From: Steroidobacteraceae bacterium
Lineage (GTDB): Bacteria > Pseudomonadota > Gammaproteobacteria > Steroidobacterales > Steroidobacteraceae
Assembly: GCA_019187495.1 (NCBI GenBank)
Contig: JABAQN010000039.1
Coordinates: forward strand, 1-47,015
Length of the DNA: 47,015 nt
Direction of reading: 5' to 3'
Part shown: positions 22,446-29,097 of the stretch, in pieces
Layout of the letters: each line of letters starts with the position of its first letter
How positions within the stretch are numbered: position 1 is the first letter of the stretch
Position numbers and translations under genes: made by a program
The notes under the pieces: generated by a model
Seen by the model: only the letters and a program-made list of their open reading frames with translations
Databases searched by the model: none
What the model was told of the DNA's origin: nothing

Positions 22446-22769
22446 TCAGTCGGCCGTGCCCACCTGCGCGAACTCGCCTGCGATGCGCGCATAGAAGAGA
22501 TTCAGCTTCTCGTCCGCGAGGACCTTGAGCAGCGCTTCCGCCTGCGGCTCCGTGACGACGAACTCGACCAGCACCGGCAGCTCGCCTGCAAGCTCGTAGA
22601 AGTGCTGTTCGTGCAGCTGTCCGTGGCGGCCGAATCCCGCGATCGCCCTGAACGCGGACCCGCCCGCGATGCCGAGGTGCTTCGCGCGGCCGAGCAGCCA
22701 CTCGTGGACCGGCACGCCGTGTGCCTTGCGATTCTCGTAAGTGTAAAAGCGCAGGTGGACACCCTTCAT
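22446..22769 (-). CDS. DUF190 protein of the fluoride-export operon
   Basis: The 107-residue product fits the DUF190 family, small cytoplasmic GlnB-like proteins that often neighbour crcB. Typical segments are LRFYTYENRKAHGVPVHEWLLGRAKHLGIAGGSAFRAIAGFGRHG and LPVLVEFVVTEPQAEALLKVLADEKLNLFYARI. Its ATG overlaps the crcB stop by four bases (22766-22769), so it is the second gene of a crcB-DUF190 operon under the riboswitch at 23258-23327. A regulatory or accessory role in fluoride export is inferred from this context. Confidence 0.87.
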   Translation of the reverse strand: MKGVHLRFYTYENRKAHGVPVHEWLLGRAKHLGIAGGSAFRAIAGFGRHGQLHEQHFYELAGELPVLVEFVVTEPQAEALLKVLADEKLNLFYARIAGEFAQVGTAD

Positions 22770-23161
22770 GGCGCGGCTCCCAGTGTTTTCAGCACGCCGC
22801 GTATGAGCGCCATGCCGGCGAGAGTGGCAACGAGCGAGGCGACGACGTGCAATGCGGCGTGGATGCACATCCATCGATACTCTCCGCGCAGCAGCAGCGT
22901 CACCGACTCGGCGGAGAAGGTCGAGAAGGTCGTGAGCCCCCCGAGAAAGCCTGTCGTCATCGCGAGGCGCATCGTCGGCGAGATCGCCTCGAACTGGGCG
23001 AAGGCGCCGAGCGCGAGGCCCATCAGGAGGCCGCCGAGCATGTTCGCGGCGAGCGTGCCGAGCGGGAGGGTCGGGAAGAGCGGATTCAGCAAGTGTCCCA
23101 GCGCCCAGCGAAGGAGCGCGCCGAACCCGGCCCCCGAAAATACTGCGATGCCTGCGGCCAT
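22766..23161 (-). CDS. crcB: Fluoride-specific ion channel CrcB (Fluc)
   Basis: CrcB exports fluoride as a dual-topology dimeric channel. The 131-residue product has four membrane helices and the family signatures GAGFGALLRW near the N-terminus, LPLGTLAANMLGGLLMGL with the conserved Asn, and TTGFLGGLTTFSTFS with the pore Phe and the central sodium-site TTF residues. The ATG at 23161 is used because the family starts there. An upstream in-frame ATG at 23326 lies inside the riboswitch and is rejected. Confidence 0.96.
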   Translation of the reverse strand: MAAGIAVFSGAGFGALLRWALGHLLNPLFPTLPLGTLAANMLGGLLMGLALGAFAQFEAISPTMRLAMTTGFLGGLTTFSTFSAESVTLLLRGEYRWMCIHAALHVVASLVATLAGMALIRGVLKTLGAAP

Positions 23162-23257
23162 GCTCGAGCCTTTCGATTCCGTTGGCGGCCGGAGCCCGGT
23201 GTGCGATGCGGGGAATTGCCGGATTTCGACGACACCCGCGCGCACCCGGTATCCGGG

Positions 23258-23327
23258 TGGGCAGGCATCATCAGCCGCGAGCGGCGGTTTGCCCCGGAGC
23301 CGGGACAGGAGGTATGCCATCTCCAAG
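23258..23327 (-). promoter_or_regulatory. Fluoride riboswitch (crcB RNA motif) upstream of crcB
   Basis: On the minus strand the 5' hairpin GGAGATGGCATACCTCC (23324-23308) has a GGAG/CTCC stem. Its loop GGCAT (23318-23314) pairs with ATGCC (23268-23264) to form the diagnostic pseudoknot. A small optional hairpin CCCGG-CT-CCGGG follows, then AAACCGC...GCGGCTGATGATGCC, matching the conserved CUGAUG element of the crcB motif. Directly downstream is a 7-bp hairpin CACCCGG-ATA-CCGGGTG (23259-23243) without a U-run, possibly part of the expression platform. The aptamer ends about 100 bases before the crcB ATG. Context (crcB next) strongly supports it. Confidence 0.84.
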
Positions 23328-23407
23328 TGCCATCGTCGCCCGGCCGGCTCGCGGTCGTCAAGGCAGGCCCGGCGGCGCGGCGCCGGCAGCGCGGCAGAGG
23401 CTGCGAC

Positions 23408-23435
23408 TTGCAGCGCGCCGCCGCGATGCTAGAAT
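23408..23435 (+). promoter_or_regulatory. Promoter of tRNA-Ala
   Basis: TTGCAG (23408-23413), 16-base spacer, TAGAAT (23430-23435). The predicted start lies about 15 bases before the mature tRNA 5' end. Confidence 0.6.
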
Positions 23436-23457
23436 CGCGCGCCTTTCGAGGTCTTGT

Positions 23458-23533
<76 letters not shown>

Positions 23534-23541
23534 CCAGACAA

Positions 23542-23570
23542 CGCCCAACCCTTGCGGGTTGGGCGTTTTT
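23542..23570 (+). terminator. Rho-independent terminator after tRNA-Ala
   Basis: A 10-bp perfect stem CGCCCAACCC / GGGTTGGGCG with loop TTGC is followed by TTTTT, eight bases after the tRNA CCA end. Confidence 0.93.
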
Positions 23571-23638
23571 GCATGTGGATTCCCCGCGTGATGCGCAATT
23601 TCCGGCTGGCGACGGAGGACAGCGGCGCGGGAGCGGAG

Positions 23639-25918
23639 TCAGTTCGCCGGCAGGGGTGCCAGTGACGCAGGGAGAGGTCCCGGGCTCAACATCGGCTTCT
23701 TGCGGGTTGCGGCGGCTGTCGTTTCGTTGACGATCTGCTGGACCCGGGCCTCGGCGTCGCTCTTCTTCCCGTCGAGCTGCGACTGCAACTGCTTGTCGAC
23801 TGCATTTCTGGCCTTGCTGCCTCGGGCTGCTTGCCTCTTTTCCAGGCTGTCATCGATAAGCCACTGCATCTGATTTTCCGCCTCGCGCACGGTTGCCATG
23901 ATCCCTGTCCTGCAGAACGCGCCAATGTTGCGGTCACGCGTCGTGCAGCGCGTGGTTCCCTTTTTCAGGAGTCCCTCCGACCATTTCCGCACCTGGGATT
24001 CCCAAGGGTTGCTTGCGGTCGTGCTCTGTGCCCGTCCCGTCTCCCGTCCTCCAGCGGAATAGGTGAAATGGTACCCGCGCGAACAGATGGTATCGGTGTG
24101 GCAGCCGAATTCGACGCCCCCGGGCGGCAACTCGACAGACAGTTCCGGGAACCAGACGGGCAGCTTCCAGTGCCGCGACCACACCGAAACGTCGACGAAC
24201 AAGTCGGCGGTGATCCCGGGCGTCAAGGCAAAGCCGAGCTGATACACGGGGTCTCCGAGCGTGAACCGTGAGCTGCTGTCCTTCGCATCCACCGCAAGCC
24301 GGAATGAAGCTCCCGATTGGTCGATGACCAGGGTCGTGTTGGCGACCTGGTCCCGCAGCTTGAAGGTGATCTTCCTCGAGATCAGGTCGATCTTCACGGC
24401 CGGCATGACCCTGGCGCCGGCCACCCCGAAATTGGCCCTTTCGCCGAGCAGATCGACGTGTTCCAGCACAACCGGCACCGATAACGCCTGAGCGGCTCCG
24501 GGTGGCGTGAATTGGCCGCCGGTGAGCGGCGGCGGCAGATATCCAGTGAAATCAACGCCGGGGTCGAAGGTGATCCGGTCGCTGCCCAGGAACGGCACCT
24601 TGTACGCGAACCCGGCTGTCGCGCCCAACTCGGCCACCAGTTCCTGGCCGTTGAACAGCCTGTCGTCGGTGACGCCGGCTTCCCTGTATTGGCTGGCATC
24701 GGCGTCGACGGTGATGAATTCGGGTTTCAGTTGCGCGTATTCCATCCTGCCCTGTCGCACGTGGGTCCATGTCCCCCTGAGCAGCAGTGGCCGGCGCAAT
24801 CCCATGCCGAAGTGGAAACCCGCGAACGCCTCCAGATAGTAAGTTTCGGAGCAGCCAAACAGGCACCAGTCGATCGTCACCGAGACGCGCTCCCGCCATT
24901 CGTACCTGTTCGCGAGCGTGAAGCCCGTCAGGTACAGGCGCGCCTCCAGCTGGTATGTCCTCGGTACCCTGATGGCTTCGGGCCTGAGGGCAGCGATTGG
25001 GCTCGGCCGTCGCGTGAAAATCGCTGTCGAAGCGGGCTGCGATGCGGACGGGTCACGCACCGAGAGACTTCCGGTCCCGGGCGGGAGCCATTCCGTGAAT
25101 GCCGTCTGTGCAGGAACGAACATGGTCTGCTCGATCTGCACCTTCGCCGCATTGATCAGTTCGGCTGCGAGATCTCCATCCTTCATGGCCGCAAGGCGCT
25201 GCACTTCGGACCTGCCGATGGTACGTATGAACTCCCGGCGCCTCGCCGGATCGGCCAGCTGTCTGCGAAATTCGGCGAGATGTCCGGCGATACGGGCCTC
25301 GCTTGCGGCCGTGGCCTTTTCCGCTGCGTCGATGACCCGCCTGCGCTCGCGCGGATCCGCGACAAAGCGTGCGCTGGCGGGGTCGGAGAAGGCCGCACGC
25401 CGTTGCGCTGCGGGCAGTCGCGTGAAGCAATCGACACCGCCTTGTTGCACCTGTTGGCGCTGCCTCGCGCTGGAACAGGCACCGAGGCTCAACTGGTAGG
25501 AGAGGTGCTGTTGCAGGATCAGGCCCTGTTCGATCTCGAGCACCTCGAGGGAATCGGCGGTTACTTTTGCCAGTCGAGGTGACTTCCTGAGGGACGCGGC
25601 GACATTTGTCAATGTCGACGGATTCATGAAAACCGGTCGCAGATCCACGCGACCGTTGCCGAGGGCGATCACCGGCCTGCTGCGCAGCGCATCGATGCGG
25701 TGGCGCTGCCTGATCGTGACCGAACGCAGCGTCTGGCTCATCGGCCCGGGCCTGAGCGTGGCCGTGCCTGGTACGGCGACACCGAGCGAGGCATCGGGAG
25801 GGATGATCTCGGTGCCCGGCTGCGTGAGTTGCATCGAGCGCTGTTGCGCCATCGTTGTCGGAGTGCTTGCCAATGCAATCAGGCTTGCGGCCAGCAGGCG
25901 CCATCGCACGCGTATCAT
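23639..25918 (-). CDS. Large exported protein of unknown function with four cysteine pairs
   Basis: I do not recognise this 759-residue product. The ATG at 25918 has a strong Shine-Dalgarno (GGGGAG) and starts a Sec signal peptide (about residues 1-25, ending TTMAQQ). Residues 105-260 are helical and charged. Residues 315-620 look beta-rich with Tyr/Trp/Gly segments. Residues 670-740 form a likely coiled coil (MQWLIDDSLEKRQAARG...VQQIVNETTAA), and the tail is Pro-rich. Eight cysteines fall in four close pairs: 148/164, 352/356, 606/612 and 658/669, which suggests four local disulfides in the periplasm or outside the cell. It stands alone between tRNA-Ala and the cytochrome/PepSY genes. No lipobox or outer-membrane barrel signature is seen. 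Confidence 0.78.
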   Translation of the reverse strand: MIRVRWRLLAASLIALASTPTTMAQQRSMQLTQPGTEIIPPDASLGVAVPGTATLRPGPMSQTLRSVTIRQRHRIDALRSRPVIALGNGRVDLRPVFMNPSTLTNVAASLRKSPRLAKVTADSLEVLEIEQGLILQQHLSYQLSLGACSSARQRQQVQQGGVDCFTRLPAAQRRAAFSDPASARFVADPRERRRVIDAAEKATAASEARIAGHLAEFRRQLADPARRREFIRTIGRSEVQRLAAMKDGDLAAELINAAKVQIEQTMFVPAQTAFTEWLPPGTGSLSVRDPSASQPASTAIFTRRPSPIAALRPEAIRVPRTYQLEARLYLTGFTLANRYEWRERVSVTIDWCLFGCSETYYLEAFAGFHFGMGLRRPLLLRGTWTHVRQGRMEYAQLKPEFITVDADASQYREAGVTDDRLFNGQELVAELGATAGFAYKVPFLGSDRITFDPGVDFTGYLPPPLTGGQFTPPGAAQALSVPVVLEHVDLLGERANFGVAGARVMPAVKIDLISRKITFKLRDQVANTTLVIDQSGASFRLAVDAKDSSSRFTLGDPVYQLGFALTPGITADLFVDVSVWSRHWKLPVWFPELSVELPPGGVEFGCHTDTICSRGYHFTYSAGGRETGRAQSTTASNPWESQVRKWSEGLLKKGTTRCTTRDRNIGAFCRTGIMATVREAENQMQWLIDDSLEKRQAARGSKARNAVDKQLQSQLDGKKSDAEARVQQIVNETTAAATRKKPMLSPGPLPASLAPLPAN

Positions 25919-25983
25919 GGTGGCTCCCCTATACCCCGGGACAATCGGACGGACCACTTTTCAGGCGAATGTTGTGAACGCCG

Positions 25984-26574
25984 TCAATGTCTGGCGCGCG
26001 ATGTCGTGGATTCATGGCCGCCCGCGGCACGCTTGCGGCCGGTGAACATCGCACGCACGAGGTTCTCGCGGTGGCGCAGGCTGCTGAAGATGACCCCTGC
26101 CACGTGCAGTCCGATCAGCGCGAGCGTTGCGTTGACGAGCCCTTCATGCAGGTCCTCCAGTGCCTCGCTGCCCCAGAAAGCATCCGTCGTCTGCAGCCAG
26201 CCGGTGACCCCGATGCCGGTGAGCGCGAGCAGCAGGGCGATGATCATGACCGCCCCGGCCGGGTTGTGGCCGAGGTGGCGCGCCTCGCGGCGCGCCACCA
26301 CATCCTTCGCATAGGCCATGAGCCGACCGGGCGCCGGCACGAACCCGGCGAATCGCGCGTGAGGCGTACCGACCACGCCCCACACCAGGCGCACGGCAAT
26401 CAGCCCGAGTACCGTGTAGCCGAGCGCCTGGTGCAAAGTTCCGCCGTCCTCTCCGAGCGCGTAGGCGCCAAAGAAGGCCAGCACGAGCGACCAGTGGAAG
26501 ATCCGCACCAGCGGATCCCACACCTTTACCGGACCCGCTTCCTGCGCGCTGCCTTCGATGGCGCCCGGGATCAT
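25984..26574 (-). CDS. Cytochrome b561-like membrane protein
   Basis: The 196-residue product has four membrane helices and the di-heme cytochrome b561 / hydrogenase cytochrome b pattern. KVWDPLVRIFHWSLVLAFFGAYAL carries the first His ligand, then LHQALGYTVLGLIAVRLVWGVVGTPHARF, RHLGHNPAGAVMIIALLLALTGIGVTGWL and LHEGLVNATLALIGLHVAGVIFSSLRHRENLVRAM. Candidate heme ligands are the histidines in helices 1, 2 and 4. It probably passes electrons between quinol and a periplasmic partner. The gene overlaps the upstream PepSY gene by ATGA, and both face a two-component system across shared PmrA/QseB-like boxes. Confidence 0.87.
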   Translation of the reverse strand: MIPGAIEGSAQEAGPVKVWDPLVRIFHWSLVLAFFGAYALGEDGGTLHQALGYTVLGLIAVRLVWGVVGTPHARFAGFVPAPGRLMAYAKDVVARREARHLGHNPAGAVMIIALLLALTGIGVTGWLQTTDAFWGSEALEDLHEGLVNATLALIGLHVAGVIFSSLRHRENLVRAMFTGRKRAAGGHESTTSRARH

Positions 26575-26858
26575 TTCGCGCCTGCCTGGCCGACCACGGC
26601 CGCGTTGACCGGATTGACGAACAACTCGACCTTCTTTCCGTCCTTGTCCTTCGCATAGACTTCATAGCAACTGCCGTCGACCTTGATCTTGCCGACGCGG
26701 TAGCCCTTGGCCTCGAAATTCGCCTTGACGGCGTCCGTGCTCATCCACTCGGATTTCGGCCTGTCCGTGCATTCCCCGTCATATGTGGATGCGTAGGCGC
26801 CGAGTGACAGTGCCGACAGCGCCAGTGCGACGGTGGATCTGATGGAAAACGATTTCAT
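26571..26858 (-). CDS. Exported PepSY-domain protein
   Basis: The 95-residue product has a Sec signal peptide (about residues 1-22, SLGAYAS) and a small PepSY-like domain: KSEWMSTDAVKANFEAKGYRVGKIKVDGSCYEVYAKDKDGKKVELFVNP. The two cysteines (in GECTD and GSCYE) may form a disulfide. Such proteins are common next to cytochrome b561-like genes and two-component systems in proteobacteria. The exact role is unknown, perhaps a periplasmic partner or inhibitor. The ATG at 26858 has GAGAGGTT upstream. It is the first gene of the leftward operon. Confidence 0.83.
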   Translation of the reverse strand: MKSFSIRSTVALALSALSLGAYASTYDGECTDRPKSEWMSTDAVKANFEAKGYRVGKIKVDGSCYEVYAKDKDGKKVELFVNPVNAAVVGQAGAK

Positions 26859-26938
26859 GATGGAACCTCTCGATGGACCGCGTTGATCCGGCTGCTGCCG
26901 GTGTGCCACCTGGCACGCCCGCAGAGTGCTGCGCGGTC

Positions 26939-26996
26939 CTTAAGCGAGTCTTAACGCAGCACGGGATTTTTCCCGTCGGCTTAAGATCCGCTTAAG
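26939..26996. promoter_or_regulatory. Two PmrA/QseB-type direct-repeat boxes between divergent operons
   Basis: Box 1 is CTTAAG-N5-CTTAAC (26939-26955) and box 2 is CTTAAG-N5-CTTAAG (26980-26996). The half-site and 5-base spacing match the known PmrA/QseB consensus (YTTAAK-N5-YTTAAK). Between them is a perfect inverted repeat ACGGGA-TTTT-TCCCGT (26961-26976). The boxes lie 81 bases or more upstream of the PepSY start and 44 bases or more upstream of the response-regulator start, suiting control of both operons by the adjacent regulator. Confidence 0.72.
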
Positions 26997-27040
26997 CCCG
27001 GTCGACGATACGAAGGGCCGCACGCGGCGGAAACGGGACC

Positions 27041-27706
27041 ATGCGCTTGTTACTGGTGGAAGATGATCCGATTCTCGGCAACGGAATCGAAGCCGGCCTG
27101 CGGCAGGCCGGCTTCGCTGTCGACTGGGTGCGCGACGGCGCCAGCGCCCGGCTCGCCATGGAGACGAACGATTACGAGCTGCTGGTCCTCGATCTCGGCC
27201 TGCCGCGCGTGAGCGGCATGGATGTGCTGCGACAATTGCGGATGAAGGGCAGCGACCTGCCCGTGCTGATTCTGACAGCGCGCGATACCGTGCGCGACCG
27301 CGTCTCGGGTCTCGAGAGTGGCGCCGATGACTACCTGGTGAAGCCGTTCGATCTCTCGGAACTCGTCGCCCGGATCCGTGCGCTGCTGCGACGCGCGCAC
27401 GGTCGCAGCAGCGAAATCATTCGCTACCGCGACATGGAGCTCGCACCCCGGAGCCTGACAGTGACGCGGGGCGAGGAGACGATTGCATTGTCGGGGCGCG
27501 AATGCGCGATCCTGGTCGACCTGCTCGAGCATCGGGGCACGGCATTGTCGCGCGCACGACTGGAGGAAGGCCTGTACGGATGGAATGAAGAGGTCGACAG
27601 CAACGCGGTCGAGGTGCACATCCACAATCTGCGCAGGAAGCTCGGCGGCGACCTGATCAGGACCCTGCGCGGCGTCGGCTACATGATTCCGAAGGACTGC
27701 GCGTGA
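27041..27706 (+). CDS. OmpR-family response regulator (QseB/PmrA-like)
   Basis: The 221-residue product has a receiver domain (residues 1-~115) with acidic pocket ED at 7-8, phosphoacceptor Asp 51 in LLVLDLGLPRVSG and Lys 101 in YLVKPFD. A winged-helix OmpR/PhoB DNA-binding domain follows (about 128-219, SGRECAILVDLLEHRGTALSRARLEEGLYGWNEEVDSNAVEVHIHNLRRKLG). The sequence is closest in character to QseB/PmrA/TctD regulators. The gene is translationally coupled to the kinase (GTGA overlap). The CTTAAG boxes upstream imply autoregulation and control of the divergent PepSY-cytochrome operon. Confidence 0.95.
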   Translation: MRLLLVEDDPILGNGIEAGLRQAGFAVDWVRDGASARLAMETNDYELLVLDLGLPRVSGMDVLRQLRMKGSDLPVLILTARDTVRDRVSGLESGADDYLVKPFDLSELVARIRALLRRAHGRSSEIIRYRDMELAPRSLTVTRGEETIALSGRECAILVDLLEHRGTALSRARLEEGLYGWNEEVDSNAVEVHIHNLRRKLGGDLIRTLRGVGYMIPKDCA

Positions 27707-29070
27707 AGCGACTCTCGCTGCGCCGTCGCCTGCTGCTCCTCCTGATCGGCAGTCTCGTGCTGGTCTGGGGTGCGATGCTCCTCGTGGGCTACGGGGAAGC
27801 GCGCGAGGAGATCCACGAGCTGGCCGATGCCCGCCTCCAGCAGGGCGCGGAGACCTTGCTGGTGCTCGACCTGAAACGGCTCGCGCGACTTGCACAAGTC
27901 GGCACGGACCGGGAGGCTGGTCGCGGCGTCGATGTCGAGCACGGCGTTGGCGTGCGGCCGCTCGCGTTCCAGGTCTGGAGCAGCGACGGCCGGATGTTGC
28001 TGGCGAGCGCTGGTGCGCCGGCGGCCCCACAGCGTCGGGAGGAGGGCTTTCTCACCCTTGTCGTCGATGGACGCGAGTGGCGCAGTTACAGCGCGTACGA
28101 TCGCAAGCACGACTACCAGGTGACCGTGCTGGAACCGCTCGCCGTCCGCGACCATCCCGTGCGCGAAGTGACCGGACACATGGGCCAGGTGTTGCTGTGG
28201 GCGTTGCCGCTGCTCGCGCTGCTGGTGTGGATCAGCATCCGTCGTGCCCTCGGGCCGCTGGCGCAGCTGTCGCAGGCCGTGGGCGCACGCGATGCCGGCA
28301 ACCTGGAACCGATCCGCCCGCCGCGAGTGGTCGCCGAGGTCGAGACCCTGATCGCGGCGCTGAATCGGCTGCTCGAGCGCCTGGCGCGTTCGCTCGACAG
28401 CGAGCGCGCCTTCACCGCCGATGCCGCACACGAACTTCGCACGCCGCTCGCGGCGATCAAGGTGCAGGCGGAAGTCGCCCTGGCCGCGAAAGACGAAATG
28501 AGCCGCCGCCACGCGATCGAGCAGGTCATCGCCGGCGTCAATCGCGCGACCCATCTCGCGCAGCAGCTCCTGCTGCTTGCGCGGCTCGAACATGAGGAGG
28601 CGGGTTCGCGACAGGTGGTCGATCTCGGCTGTCTCGCGGCCGAGCGCGTGGCACAGCGGGCCGGTGATGCCGCGGGGCGCTCGATGGACATCGAATTGTC
28701 CGCCGAACCTGGATGCACGCTGAGCGGGGATCCGGCGACGCTCGCGATCCTGCTCGACAATCTGCTCGACAATGCCATCAAGTACGGCAACTCGGGGGGC
28801 CATATTGCAGTCACGGTGCGGCACGACGCAGGCGCGCCGGTGCTCGAAGTGGCCGATGATGGCGAGGGCGTCGCCGAAGCGGATCGTGCGCGGCTGCGGA
28901 ATCGCTTTTTCCGCGTCGAGGGTTCTGCCTCTTCCGGCAGCGGGCTCGGGCTGTCGATCGTCGAGAAGATTGCCGCCGCACATGGCGGACGCATTTCGAT
29001 CGGCACGGGCTTGTCGGGGCGAGGGCTCGGTGTCACGGTTCGCTTCGGGAGCGACCGCCCGACGTCGTAA
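27703..29070 (+). CDS. Sensor histidine kinase partner (QseC/PmrB-like)
   Basis: The 455-residue product has two membrane helices (about 9-30 and 162-180) around a ~130-residue periplasmic sensor domain. A short HAMP-like segment (ISIRRALGPLAQLSQAVGARD) and the HisKA domain follow, with His 243 in FTADAAHELRTPLAAIKVQAEVAL. The HATPase_c domain has N box LLDNLLDNAIKYG, DDGEGVAEADRARLRNRFFRV and SGLGLSIVEKIAAAHGG. The start is GTG at 27703, overlapping the regulator stop. The signal sensed is unknown. QseC/PmrB-type kinases respond to metals, cationic peptides or redox-linked cues, and the neighbouring cytochrome makes a redox cue possible. Confidence 0.95.
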   Translation: MKRLSLRRRLLLLLIGSLVLVWGAMLLVGYGEAREEIHELADARLQQGAETLLVLDLKRLARLAQVGTDREAGRGVDVEHGVGVRPLAFQVWSSDGRMLLASAGAPAAPQRREEGFLTLVVDGREWRSYSAYDRKHDYQVTVLEPLAVRDHPVREVTGHMGQVLLWALPLLALLVWISIRRALGPLAQLSQAVGARDAGNLEPIRPPRVVAEVETLIAALNRLLERLARSLDSERAFTADAAHELRTPLAAIKVQAEVALAAKDEMSRRHAIEQVIAGVNRATHLAQQLLLLARLEHEEAGSRQVVDLGCLAAERVAQRAGDAAGRSMDIELSAEPGCTLSGDPATLAILLDNLLDNAIKYGNSGGHIAVTVRHDAGAPVLEVADDGEGVAEADRARLRNRFFRVEGSASSGSGLGLSIVEKIAAAHGGRISIGTGLSGRGLGVTVRFGSDRPTS

Positions 29071-29097
29071 TCGGCACGCAGGCGGAGCGTCAGCTCT

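Noticed and set aside
23162..23326. Upstream in-frame ATG for crcB at 23326 giving a 186-residue protein
   Set aside because: The extension overlaps the fluoride riboswitch and lacks family similarity.
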